Origin: Betaproteobacteria bacterium
Lineage (GTDB): Bacteria; Pseudomonadota; Gammaproteobacteria; Burkholderiales; Rhodocyclaceae
Length of the DNA: 64,000 nt
Direction: 5' to 3'
Assembly (NCBI GenBank): GCA_009781175.1
Contig: WQYQ01000007.1
Span: forward strand, 1-64,000
Part shown: one piece after another, positions 16,131 through 24,986 of the stretch
Position numbering within the stretch: position 1 is the stretch's first letter
Layout of the letters: each line of letters opens with the position of its first letter
Notes under the pieces: model-generated
What the model was told of the DNA's origin: nothing
Database searches by the model: none
What the model saw: only the letters and a program-made list of their open reading frames with translations
Translations under genes and position numbers: made by a program

Positions 16131-17657
16131 TCACTTCCTCAGGATGCTGACGTCGTCGGGGTTGACCAGATCGGGTACCGTCCAGCCATCGAGGTCGTAC
16201 TCGCTCATGCACCGATCGACCAGCGCCTTCATGTTGTCGAGATCACCCGTCGCTTGCGCATCCCAGAGGTTCGACAGGCGCGTGATGTCGTTCGAACCCA
16301 GGTAGTTGATTTCGTACAGTTCGCTACGCCCGCCGAACTCGGTGCCTATCGTGTCCCACAGCAACTTGAGCACTTTTACGCGCTGCTCTGCGCTGTTACC
16401 GTTGGAGCCGCGCATGTATTTATCGAGATACCCGCGCAAATCGGGATTTTTGAAATCGTTCGTATGCGAATTCAGGTAGATCAGTCCGCTCGCGACCACG
16501 GTTTCAATGAGATTCTTGATCGCCGGGAAGCAGATTTGCATCATCACCCGGTAGGCGTTGGCAAAGCGTGCGTCGGGTTGCACCATGCCTTGCCACGGCA
16601 CGGCACTCTTGGCCATGGCGTCGGACAAAGCCCACATGGTGTTGCGCCACGCAATGAATTCGCCCAGGCGTGACTGAATGCCATGGAAGGCGTTGGAGCC
16701 GGTTATTTCCAGCGCCTTGGCCAACACGCCGATCATGAAGTCGAGCTTGACAGCCAGACGCGTGCAGCCATGCATGGCGGCGCGGCCGTTGAAACCCGAA
16801 CCGGCAGCCCAGCTGTTGGAGTGCTCAACGTCGCCATACATGAACACGTCTTCCCACGGAACGAAGACGTTGTCGAGAATCAGGATGGCGTCGTTCTCGT
16901 CCATGCGGCTCGACAGCGGATAGTCGAACGGGCTGCCCAGCACCGCGGCGCGGTGTTCGTTGGACATGCGCGAAATCATCTTCACGCCCGGCGCTGCCGT
17001 GGGCACCATGAACACGGGCGAAAATTTCGGATCCTTGACCGCAATCTGGCCTACGTAGGCGATGAAGGTGTAATGCGTCAGCGCCGAATTGGTGGCAACC
17101 ACCTTGGCGCCGCTGATATACAGGCCGGCGTCGGTTTCCTTGTTAACATGGATGAACACGTCACTCTGATCGGCGGTGCTCGCGGCGCGGTCGACTGGCG
17201 GGTTCATGATCGCGTGGTTGATGTACCAAGTGCGCTGCTGTCCCTTGGAGTACCATGCCTGCGCGTTTTTCTCGAAGCCCTTGTAGTAGGCGTAGTTCGC
17301 GCCCAGCGTGCCCAGAAACGAGCCTTTGTAATCGGGCGAGCGCCCCAGCCAGCCGTAGGACACACGCTGAATCTCGGCAATCGCGTCACGGGCCTTGACC
17401 TGATCTTCCACCGTGCGCGGCGCGAGAAAGTGGCGGTGCGTCCAGCCGCCCGAATCATTGGGCGCGGTCAGAATCTCGCGCTTGGCCGGATCGTTCATCG
17501 CGTCGTACTTGCGCGCAATCATGCGCGCCGTGTTGCGGAACGCCGGATGCTCGGTGATGTTTTTGACCCGCTCGCCGTAGATCCATACCTCGCGGTCATC
17601 GTTCAGGCTCTCGAGATACTCTTTGCCGGTGAACGGGGTGTTCTTCGTGTCACTCAT
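16131..17657 (-). CDS. HpaB-type 4-hydroxyphenylacetate 3-monooxygenase family oxygenase
   Basis: A 508-residue oxygenase component of the two-component, FADH2-using HpaB family. Recognisable segments are TGKEYLESLNDDREVWIYGE at the start, the central STADQSDVFIHVNKETDAGL, and FVPWEDVFMYGDVEHSN. It should hydroxylate a phenolic ring ortho to an existing hydroxyl, giving a catechol for the adjacent dioxygenase. ATG 17657 follows GGAGGAG. The reductase partner is probably at 14136-14654. Family members act on 4-hydroxyphenylacetate, chlorophenols, pyrrole carboxylate and others, so substrate is undecided. Confidence 0.9.
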   Translation of the reverse strand: MSDTKNTPFTGKEYLESLNDDREVWIYGERVKNITEHPAFRNTARMIARKYDAMNDPAKREILTAPNDSGGWTHRHFLAPRTVEDQVKARDAIAEIQRVSYGWLGRSPDYKGSFLGTLGANYAYYKGFEKNAQAWYSKGQQRTWYINHAIMNPPVDRAASTADQSDVFIHVNKETDAGLYISGAKVVATNSALTHYTFIAYVGQIAVKDPKFSPVFMVPTAAPGVKMISRMSNEHRAAVLGSPFDYPLSSRMDENDAILILDNVFVPWEDVFMYGDVEHSNSWAAGSGFNGRAAMHGCTRLAVKLDFMIGVLAKALEITGSNAFHGIQSRLGEFIAWRNTMWALSDAMAKSAVPWQGMVQPDARFANAYRVMMQICFPAIKNLIETVVASGLIYLNSHTNDFKNPDLRGYLDKYMRGSNGNSAEQRVKVLKLLWDTIGTEFGGRSELYEINYLGSNDITRLSNLWDAQATGDLDNMKALVDRCMSEYDLDGWTVPDLVNPDDVSILRK

Positions 17658-17734
17658 TTCTTGCTCCTCCTGGTGTGGGACCGTTACAGATCCCATCGTT
17701 TAGTTATATAAATCTGCTTTTACTTCAGTTGCAT

Positions 17735-18742
17735 TCAGCGCTGCCGTGCTATGGCCATTGCGAAAATCAGGATCGCCCCTACCACGATCGTTGCCGCATA
17801 CGCACCAACCTGCATCAGATCCAGACCATTTTGAACCAGCGAAATCAGCAGCGTACCGAGCAGTACCCACACAACACGGCCTTTTCCACCAGCCAGACTG
17901 ACGCCGGCAATCACGCAGGCGGCAATCGATTGGAGCGGCAGGTTCTGCCCCACGTTGGTTTCGCCGCTGCCCAATTGAGCCGTCAGCAAAATGCCAGTCA
18001 TTGCGGCGAGTACGCCCGACACCATGAATGCCATCAGAATGACCCGCGTTGTTCGAATTCCAGACAGTGTCGCCGCACGCTGGTTGCCGCCCGTCGCATA
18101 CAGATGGCGGCCGGCACGCGTGCGCTCCAGCAGGCAATACACGGCAATCGTGACCAGCAACGCGACGATTGAAGGAATCGGTACGCCAAACAGACTGCCG
18201 AAGCCGAAAACCGCGCCGAGTTGCATCGGCAGACCATCGACGGGGGTGCCGCCGCTGACGAACAGCGCGACACCGAACACGACCGAGGACATACCCAGCG
18301 TCATCATGAATGCCGGGATACGCAGCAGCGTGACCCCCAATCCGTTCACCAGTCCGATTCCGGCGCCGATCACGGCGGAAACCGCCACGCCCGCCCCAAT
18401 CGCGACAGCAGGCGAGTCCGGCATCGCATGCCCCACACCGACCATCGTCATCGAACCGGCTACCGAGGCCAGCGCCGCCGTGGTACCGATCGACAGGTCA
18501 AGGCCGCCCGCGACCAGAACCACAAGTTGCCCCATCGAAGCGATCAGCAGATACACCGACTGACGCGCCACATTGCTCAGATTGCCGATCGTCAGGAAAC
18601 CCTCTGCGAGCCAGCCAAACAGAACCACCGCAGCCACGAACATCAACGGCAGAGCCAGCGCCTCGCGGTTGCGCAACAATTTTTTGCCGAAACCTTCTTT
18701 CACGCTAACGGCATTCCTCACCTGCATTGTCGAGGCACTCAT
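17735..18742 (-). CDS. Sugar-type ABC transporter permease (RbsC family)
   Basis: A 335-residue inner-membrane permease of the BPD_transp_2 family with about eight to ten hydrophobic segments. The conserved GQLVVLVAGGLDLSIGTT is the RbsC/XylH signature, followed by LRIPAFMMTLGMSSVVFG and GGKGRVVWVLLGTLLISL. It forms the translocation channel with the ATPase 17 bases upstream. Members of this class carry not only sugars but also autoinducer-2 and aromatic or purine-like compounds, and the gene lies directly upstream of catabolic enzymes. Confidence 0.92.
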   Translation of the reverse strand: MSASTMQVRNAVSVKEGFGKKLLRNREALALPLMFVAAVVLFGWLAEGFLTIGNLSNVARQSVYLLIASMGQLVVLVAGGLDLSIGTTAALASVAGSMTMVGVGHAMPDSPAVAIGAGVAVSAVIGAGIGLVNGLGVTLLRIPAFMMTLGMSSVVFGVALFVSGGTPVDGLPMQLGAVFGFGSLFGVPIPSIVALLVTIAVYCLLERTRAGRHLYATGGNQRAATLSGIRTTRVILMAFMVSGVLAAMTGILLTAQLGSGETNVGQNLPLQSIAACVIAGVSLAGGKGRVVWVLLGTLLISLVQNGLDLMQVGAYAATIVVGAILIFAMAIARQR

Positions 18743-18759
18743 CTCTGCAACCCTCTTGC

Positions 18760-20322
18760 TCAGAAAAACTTTTCCAGAATCCGCTGCTCGTCAAATTCAG
18801 CGCGATCGAACTCCGCAACGATTTCACCGTCATGCATCACAAGCAATCGATTGCATATGCCAAGCAGTTCAGGCAAATCGGACGACACCAGAACAATCGC
18901 GGCGCCACTTTCCGCCAGTTCGACCAGATGTTGGTAGATGGCTGGACGTGCGCCAACGTCAACACCAACGGTCGGCTCATCGAACACATAGACGCCGATG
19001 TCCTGCGCCAGCCCTTTGGCCAGCATGACTTTCTGCTGATTGCCACCTGAAAAATTCGACACCGGCTCGGACATGCGTGACGCGGAAAACGCCACCCGCC
19101 CCGCCAATTTCGTCAGCACCCGGCGCTCATGACGCGGCCGCAGCCACCGCCCCATCATTTCGCCCCACATGGAGCCGGACAGAACAATGTTTTCCCCCGC
19201 TGAGCGGCCCAACATGAGACCGTCATTTTTGCGATCGGCCGGGCTGTACCAGAACCCACGCTTGATGGCATCGGCCGGATGCTTCGGCGCGAACGGCTCG
19301 CCATCGAGCAGGATTTCGCCCTGCTTTACGGACCACAGGCCAAAGCAGGCCTGACCTAATTCGCTCTTTCCGCAGCCAACCAGGCCCGCGACACCAACGA
19401 TCTCTCCGGCACGCGCAACCAGATTGACCCGCTTGACCCGCACCGCACCCGGCCGCACTGCGAGCGTCAGGTTGCGCAGTTCGAGCCGCGCCAGCCCGAT
19501 CTTCGCCTTCGATTGGGGGAACAGATTGCTCATCGTGCGCCCCGTCATGAGTTCGATCAGGCGGTCATGCGGTGTATCGGCGCCGACCGTGGCGATCAGC
19601 TTGCCATCGCGCAGCACGGTGACCACATCGGCCAGCAGCGTGATCTCGTGTATGCGGTGCGTGATATAGAGGATGGCCGTGCCTTCTTCGCGGAGCTTGC
19701 GCACCAGCTTGAACAGCGATTGCGCATCGTGCTCCGATAGCGAAGCGGTCGGCTCGTCGAGGATCAGCACCTTGGGCCTGCTGCGTAGTGCCTTGCAGAT
19801 TTCCACCATCTGCTGCTTGCCGCGCGGCAGATCCGCCACGCGCGCATCCACCGCGAGGTCGAAGCCGAGCGATTCGATCAGCGCCTGAGCCGCGACGCGT
19901 GCCGCGCGCAGGTCCAGGATTCCCAGACCGTTACGCGGCTCCTCGCCCAATACGATGTTTTCAGCGACAGTCAACTGCGGCACCAGCGAGAATTCCTGGA
20001 ACACCGCGCGGATACCGTGTGCCCGGGCCTGCACGACTGAATCGAATACCCCGAGAAATGAGCCGAATTCGATCTCGCCGGCCGTTGCCGGATTCCCTCC
20101 TGCCAGCATCGTGATGAACGTCGACTTGCCCGCGCCGTTTTCGCCAAACAGCACATGCACGCAACCGGGGTGAAAATCGACGGAAACACCGTCGAGCGCC
20201 GTGTGTGTTCCATAGCGTTTAGTCAACCCCCGAACACTCAGCACCTGGGCCCCGGCCCCCTCGGGTGCGGTGGCCGACACGTACCTGACAGCAGAAAAGG
20301 CGGGCATGGAAACGTTGGACAT
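18760..20322 (-). CDS. Sugar-type ABC transporter ATP-binding protein (RbsA family, two nucleotide-binding domains)
   Basis: A 520-residue fused ATPase with two domains. The first has Walker A FGENGAGKSTFITML, signature LPRGKQQMVEICKAL and Walker B VLILDEPTASLS. The second has a degenerate Walker A (GLVGCGKSELGQ), signature FSGGNQQKVMLAKGL and Walker B VYVFDEPTVGVD. This pairing is normal for RbsA/MglA/XylG. ATG 20322 lies 13 bases after the binding-protein stop; the longer frame would overlap that gene. It powers import with the permease and the TorT-like binding protein. Confidence 0.92.
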   Translation of the reverse strand: MSNVSMPAFSAVRYVSATAPEGAGAQVLSVRGLTKRYGTHTALDGVSVDFHPGCVHVLFGENGAGKSTFITMLAGGNPATAGEIEFGSFLGVFDSVVQARAHGIRAVFQEFSLVPQLTVAENIVLGEEPRNGLGILDLRAARVAAQALIESLGFDLAVDARVADLPRGKQQMVEICKALRSRPKVLILDEPTASLSEHDAQSLFKLVRKLREEGTAILYITHRIHEITLLADVVTVLRDGKLIATVGADTPHDRLIELMTGRTMSNLFPQSKAKIGLARLELRNLTLAVRPGAVRVKRVNLVARAGEIVGVAGLVGCGKSELGQACFGLWSVKQGEILLDGEPFAPKHPADAIKRGFWYSPADRKNDGLMLGRSAGENIVLSGSMWGEMMGRWLRPRHERRVLTKLAGRVAFSASRMSEPVSNFSGGNQQKVMLAKGLAQDIGVYVFDEPTVGVDVGARPAIYQHLVELAESGAAIVLVSSDLPELLGICNRLLVMHDGEIVAEFDRAEFDEQRILEKFF

Positions 20323-20335
20323 GTTACCGGCCACC

Positions 20336-21415
20336 TTACTGCGGTGCGTAGCGGAAAACCGGCTTGAAACCTTGTGGCGCGAGCACCGTATTGACGTCGA
20401 GCGTACCGATATCCTTTGCCGTATAGACACGGCCAATCGTGTCATAGCGGGTAAGAGGTTCCGGCTGCTTGTTCTGCAGAACGCGCACGGCGGTATCCAC
20501 TGTCATGCGCGCCGTCGACACGACCGGCGACACGTGCATGGCCTCGATTTCGCCACTCTTCACACCGCGGAGCACGCCGGGCGTGGCATAGAGCGACACG
20601 AGCCTGACCTTGCCCGCGAGATGATGTGCATGAATGAGCGGAATTGCCGCCTCGACAGTCACTGCGGTACCGACGATGTAGTCGAGATCCTTCTGGGACT
20701 GGAGCATATTCTCGACAAGCCGCGCCTGCACCTCCTTGCCGACGTCGCCATGCATGGTCGCCACGACCTGTACGGCGCTGCCCTTGATACCGTCCATCAG
20801 GCCGCTTGTGAAAGCCGTCACAAAACCGGCTCCGGCCGGCCCCGGAAACCAACCCACCTTCACAGGTTTGGAGCCGGCGGGGTGTTCCCGGGCCATGTAC
20901 TGACCAATATGCAGCGCTTCATCATACGGGCTCGTCAGCACGCGCGCGGCAACATCATCCGAGGCCACGCCGTTGATCGCATCCACCACCTTGACGTTCT
21001 TCTGCTTGAGCGCGTTGAGCAGATTACCCATGCTCTCACGCGAGATCGCGGTCAGCACCACCGCATTCGCTCCGCCCACGACGCAATTCTGGACCTGCGA
21101 AATCTGCTGCGACAGTTCGGTATAACCCCCCGCATCCAGCACCTGCACCTTGACGCCCAGACGCTTGGCCTCTTCGATCACACCGTAATTGGCGGCAAGA
21201 AAAAACGGATCCTTCATGTGCGGGAACGACACACAAATCTGCCACGGGCGCTCTGCCTTTGTCTGCGCCTGATACTCAATCAACTTCACCGAACCATCCG
21301 GCGCGGTCGCATGGACCTGCAGCGGATACCAATCGCCTGCGTGTGCTGCCGCGACCAGGCCGGCCGCTGCGGACGCAACTAAAATTCGACGCACGTGAGT
21401 TTCGAAAACCGTCAT
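20336..21415 (-). CDS. Periplasmic substrate-binding protein, TorT-like
   Basis: A 359-residue exported binding protein with a signal peptide (RRILVASAAAGLVAAAHAGDW). The two-lobed periplasmic-binding fold follows (ICVSFPHMKDPFFLAANYGV, QNCVVGGANAVVLTAISRES). The mature N-terminus (DWYPLQVHA) and overall sequence resemble TorT, the TMAO sensor accessory protein, more than RbsB. No TorS/TorR genes lie nearby; the gene instead heads an RbsA/RbsC-type transporter operon, so here it most likely delivers a ligand to the importer. It is first in the long minus-strand cluster. Confidence 0.82.
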   Translation of the reverse strand: MTVFETHVRRILVASAAAGLVAAAHAGDWYPLQVHATAPDGSVKLIEYQAQTKAERPWQICVSFPHMKDPFFLAANYGVIEEAKRLGVKVQVLDAGGYTELSQQISQVQNCVVGGANAVVLTAISRESMGNLLNALKQKNVKVVDAINGVASDDVAARVLTSPYDEALHIGQYMAREHPAGSKPVKVGWFPGPAGAGFVTAFTSGLMDGIKGSAVQVVATMHGDVGKEVQARLVENMLQSQKDLDYIVGTAVTVEAAIPLIHAHHLAGKVRLVSLYATPGVLRGVKSGEIEAMHVSPVVSTARMTVDTAVRVLQNKQPEPLTRYDTIGRVYTAKDIGTLDVNTVLAPQGFKPVFRYAPQ

Positions 21416-21671
21416 GTGACCACCCGATTCATGGTTTGAAGACTGGCTGATGCCGCTGAAACTGCATCATAGGATCTCGTCACACATGAATCTATTGAAA
21501 AATAATGACCATTAATATTCTTTTTTGTTATGACTAGAGCAAACCCGTGACATACGCGAAAGCCGCTTGTTTTTGTGCACATGCAATAAAAAGAGACACC
21601 ACAACAAGCAGGCGTGGCGTTGAAAATAAACAGCGGGGAACTCGAATTCAGGACGACTGTTGCAAACGGGG
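21416..21671. promoter_or_regulatory. AT-rich intergenic region upstream of the ABC/catabolic operon
   Basis: About 250 bases separate the TorT-like gene from the HicB fragment. The part from about 21485 to 21540 is strikingly AT-rich against the high-GC surroundings and is the natural place for the promoter of the 15-gene minus-strand cluster. No single -35/-10 pair is clear enough to assign. Confidence 0.4.
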
Positions 21672-21887
21672 TTACCCGGAATACGGGTGATTCGGCTCCC
21701 GATTCAACTTCTCGCAGGTCTCCAGGTAGTCATCAACCGCTTCCTCGAAAGCCGCCCGCTGTTCTGCGATGCTTTCGCCGTGAAAACCGATCGCGTCACG
21801 GATGCCCACGACATGCCCAATGCAGCACCCATCTTCTTCGCCATATTCAACGCGAGCCACATACCCTCTATGCGTCATAGTATTCAT
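21672..21887 (-). CDS. HicB-like antitoxin domain, apparently truncated and without HicA
   Basis: A 71-residue protein matching the N-terminal half of type II HicB antitoxins ([20 protein letters not shown], then [18 protein letters not shown]). Full-length relatives of this class continue after the PYSG motif with a ribbon-helix-helix DNA-binding domain of about 40 residues; here a TAA follows PYSG directly. No hicA toxin gene is visible on either side. It is probably a decayed solitary antitoxin, or a stand-alone HicB-fold protein. Confidence 0.6.
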   Translation of the reverse strand: MNTMTHRGYVARVEYGEEDGCCIGHVVGIRDAIGFHGESIAEQRAAFEEAVDDYLETCEKLNREPNHPYSG

Positions 21888-21974
21888 GGCTTCACCCCAA
21901 GAAATGGCTTTGAAACCGCGAGTTGAGTATATTCACAGGTTCCCTTCCGCCGTCGCTTCGGGTGTAACAGATTC

Positions 21975-24791
21975 ATGGACGACATCAAGATCCGCGGTGC
22001 GCGCACCCACAACCTCAAGAACATTTCGCTCGATATTCCACGCAACCGGCTCACGGTCATCACCGGGCTATCGGGCTCGGGCAAAAGCTCGCTCGCGTTC
22101 GACACGCTCTATGCCGAAGGCCAGCGGCGTTATGTTGAATCGCTCTCGGCCTATGCGCGGCAGTTCCTGCAATTGATGGAGAAGCCCGACGTCGATCTGA
22201 TCGAGGGCCTTTCGCCCGCAATCTCGATCGAGCAGAAAGCGACCAGTCACAACCCGCGCTCGACGGTCGGCACCGTCACCGAAATCCACGACTATCTGCG
22301 CCTGCTCTACGCGCGCGCCGGCCAGCCGTATTGCCCCGAACACAATCTGCCGCTCGCCGCGCAGAGCGTGGCGCAGATGGTCGACACGGTGCTCGCGCTG
22401 CCGGAAGACACCAAACTCATGGTGCTCGCCCCGGTCGTCACCGAGCGCAAGGGCGCCTTTGAGGATATGTTTACCGAACTGCGCGCCCAGGGCTTCGTGC
22501 GCGTGCGCATCGATGGCGCGCTGCACGAAATCGACCATCCGCCGCAGCTCGACAAGAATCAGAAGCATTCGATCGATATCGTCGTCGACCGTCTCAAAGT
22601 GCGTCAGGACGCGCGCCAGCGCCTCGCGGAAAGCTTCGAAACCGCGCTTGCGCATGCCGAAGGCCGCGCGCTCGCGGTCGAGATGGATAGCGGCGCGACG
22701 CATCTGTTTTCCGCGCGCTTCGCCTGCCCGATTTGCAGCTACGCCTTGCCGGAACTTGAACCGCGGCTGTTCTCGTTCAACAACCCGGTCGGCGCCTGCT
22801 CGCAGTGCGACGGGCTCGGCACGGTGGACTTCTTCGATCCGCAGCGCGTCGTCGCCTATCCGCATTTATCGCTCGCCTCGGGCGCGATTCGCGGCTGGGA
22901 CCGGCGCAATCAGTTTTACTTCCAAATGCTGCAAAGCCTTGCGCAGCACTACGCTTTCGATATCGACACCGCGTTCGAGGAACTGCCTACGCAGATTCAG
23001 AAAGTCGTGCTGCATGGCTCGGGCAAACAGAACATCGCGTTCAAGTATCTGTCGGAAAGCGGTCGCAAGGTCACCAAGGAACATCCGTTCGAAGGCATCA
23101 TCCCCAACTTCGAACGCCGTTACCGCGAGACGGATTCCACCGTCGTGCGCGAAGAGTTGGCCAAGTATCGCGGCCATCAAGCCTGTCCGAATTGCGGCGG
23201 CGCGCGGCTGCGCAAAGAAGCCCGCTACGTCTATATCGGCGACAAAACCCTGCCCGAAATCAGCCATCTGCCGCTCGCCGAATGCCGCAGATTTTTCGAC
23301 GCCTTGCAGTTGGACGGCGCCCGTGCGCAGATCGCCGACAAGATCGTCAAAGAGATCGCCGCGCGGCTGCAATTTCTGATCGATGTCGGCCTCGAATACC
23401 TGATGCTCGAACGCTCGGCCGATACGCTTTCCGGCGGCGAGGCGCAGCGCATCCGCCTCGCGAGCCAGATCGGATCGGGCCTGACCGGCGTGATGTATGT
23501 GCTCGACGAGCCGTCGATCGGCCTGCACCAGCGCGACAACGACAGGCTGCTTGGCACACTGGCGCGGCTGCGCGATCTCGGCAATACGGTCATCGTTGTC
23601 GAGCACGATGAGGACGCGATCCGCGCTGCCGATTTCGTCGTCGACATGGGACCCGGCGCCGGGGTGCACGGCGGCGAGGTCATCGCCCAGGGCGCCCCAA
23701 AGGATATCGAAACCAGCCCTGATTCGCTGACCGGCGCGTATCTTTCAGGCCGGCGCAAGATCGCCCTGCCAAGCAAGCGCAAGCCACCCGACCCGCAACG
23801 TAAGCTCGCGTTGCGCGGCGCACATGGCAACAACCTCAAACAGGTCACGCTCGAAATCCCGGTCGGCTTGTTCACCTGCATCACCGGCGTTTCCGGCTCG
23901 GGTAAAAGCACGCTGATCAACGACACGCTCTACGCCATCGCGGCAAAACACCTCTACGGCTCGGTTGCCGAGCCCGCGCCTTATGACGAAATCGAGGGGC
24001 TCGAATTTTTCGACAAAGTTATCAGCGTCGACCAGGCCCCAATCGGCCGCACGCCGCGCTCAAACCCGGCCACCTACACTGGCCTGCTGACACCGATCCG
24101 CGAACTTTACGCCGGCGTGCCCGAAGCGCGTGCGCGCGGCTACGGACCGGGGCGCTTTTCCTTCAATGTGAAGGGCGGACGCTGCGAAGCCTGTCAGGGC
24201 GACGGCATGATTAAGGTCGAGATGCACTTCCTGCCCGATGTGTTCGTGCCCTGCGACGTGTGCCACGGCCAGCGCTACAACCGCGAAACGCTTGAGATCC
24301 GCTATCGCGGCAAAACCATTGCCGAGGTGCTAACGATGACGGTGGAAGAGGCGCATCGTTTCTTCGACGCCGTGCCGACGCTGGCGCGCAAGCTCGAAAC
24401 GCTGCTCGACGTCGGCCTTGGCTACATCCAGCTCGGCCAGAGCGCCACGACGCTTTCGGGCGGCGAAGCGCAGCGCGTGAAGCTCGCGCTGGAACTATCC
24501 AAGCGCGACACCGGCCGCACGCTTTACATCCTCGACGAACCGACCACCGGCCTGCATTTTCAGGACATCGAAATGCTGCTCAAGGTGCTCGCGCGCCTGC
24601 GCGACCACGGCAACACGATCATCGTCATCGAACACAATCTGGATGTCATCAAGACCGCCGATTGGCTTGTCGACCTCGGCCCCGAAGGCGGCGCCGGCGG
24701 CGGGCGGATTCTCGTCGTGGGCCCACCGGAAGCCGTGGCGAAACATAAACTCAGCTACACCGGCAAATATCTCAAACGCCTGATTGCTTGA
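21975..24791 (+). CDS. uvrA: Excinuclease ABC subunit A
   Basis: A 938-residue UvrA, the DNA damage-recognition ATPase of nucleotide excision repair. It shows Walker [21 protein letters not shown] in the first half and [15 protein letters not shown] in the second, two ABC signatures ([14 protein letters not shown] and [14 protein letters not shown]), and zinc-finger cysteines (CPIC with CSQC, and CEAC with CDVC). Length is normal. It starts at the expected [19 protein letters not shown]. It is encoded alone. Confidence 0.98.
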   Translation: MDDIKIRGARTHNLKNISLDIPRNRLTVITGLSGSGKSSLAFDTLYAEGQRRYVESLSAYARQFLQLMEKPDVDLIEGLSPAISIEQKATSHNPRSTVGTVTEIHDYLRLLYARAGQPYCPEHNLPLAAQSVAQMVDTVLALPEDTKLMVLAPVVTERKGAFEDMFTELRAQGFVRVRIDGALHEIDHPPQLDKNQKHSIDIVVDRLKVRQDARQRLAESFETALAHAEGRALAVEMDSGATHLFSARFACPICSYALPELEPRLFSFNNPVGACSQCDGLGTVDFFDPQRVVAYPHLSLASGAIRGWDRRNQFYFQMLQSLAQHYAFDIDTAFEELPTQIQKVVLHGSGKQNIAFKYLSESGRKVTKEHPFEGIIPNFERRYRETDSTVVREELAKYRGHQACPNCGGARLRKEARYVYIGDKTLPEISHLPLAECRRFFDALQLDGARAQIADKIVKEIAARLQFLIDVGLEYLMLERSADTLSGGEAQRIRLASQIGSGLTGVMYVLDEPSIGLHQRDNDRLLGTLARLRDLGNTVIVVEHDEDAIRAADFVVDMGPGAGVHGGEVIAQGAPKDIETSPDSLTGAYLSGRRKIALPSKRKPPDPQRKLALRGAHGNNLKQVTLEIPVGLFTCITGVSGSGKSTLINDTLYAIAAKHLYGSVAEPAPYDEIEGLEFFDKVISVDQAPIGRTPRSNPATYTGLLTPIRELYAGVPEARARGYGPGRFSFNVKGGRCEACQGDGMIKVEMHFLPDVFVPCDVCHGQRYNRETLEIRYRGKTIAEVLTMTVEEAHRFFDAVPTLARKLETLLDVGLGYIQLGQSATTLSGGEAQRVKLALELSKRDTGRTLYILDEPTTGLHFQDIEMLLKVLARLRDHGNTIIVIEHNLDVIKTADWLVDLGPEGGAGGGRILVVGPPEAVAKHKLSYTGKYLKRLIA

Positions 24792-24797
24792 ATAGGT

Positions 24798-24986
24798 TTA
24801 GAGCATTTTTGATTGATTCAAATGTATACGCTTTGCTTTCCCTCTCCCGCCCCTTCGGGGCGCCCTCTCCCACAAGTGGGAGAGGGGAAGACGCTCCCCT
24901 CGCCCGCTCGCGGGGAGAGCGCAGCGAGGGGGGCGGAGCCGGTTGGGGGAGAGGGAATGTCCACACATAAACCAAAACCGCTCTAG
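24798..24986. repeat. MITE-like palindromic intergenic element
   Basis: The whole space between uvrA and the phosphate transporter is one imperfect palindrome. The ends read TTAGAGC (24798-24804) and GCTCTAG (24980-24986). TTCCCTCTCCC (24838-24848) mirrors GGGAGAGGGAA (24947-24957). A strong inner hairpin CCCTCTCCCAC/GTGGGAGAGGG occupies 24863-24886. The right end supplies the stop codon of the minus-strand gene (TAG complement at 24983-24985). This looks like a nonautonomous repeat or REP-type element that also separates two convergent genes; copy number elsewhere is unknown. Confidence 0.55.

Noticed and set aside
16683..17711. 342-codon plus-strand frame opposite the HpaB-type gene
   Set aside because: Antisense shadow; composition typical of reverse-complement translation and no family features.
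20270..21382. 370-codon plus-strand frame opposite the TorT-like gene
   Set aside because: Antisense shadow of a gene with clear signal peptide and fold.
22068..23669. Two long minus-strand frames opposite uvrA
   Set aside because: uvrA is unambiguous; these are GC-driven shadows.
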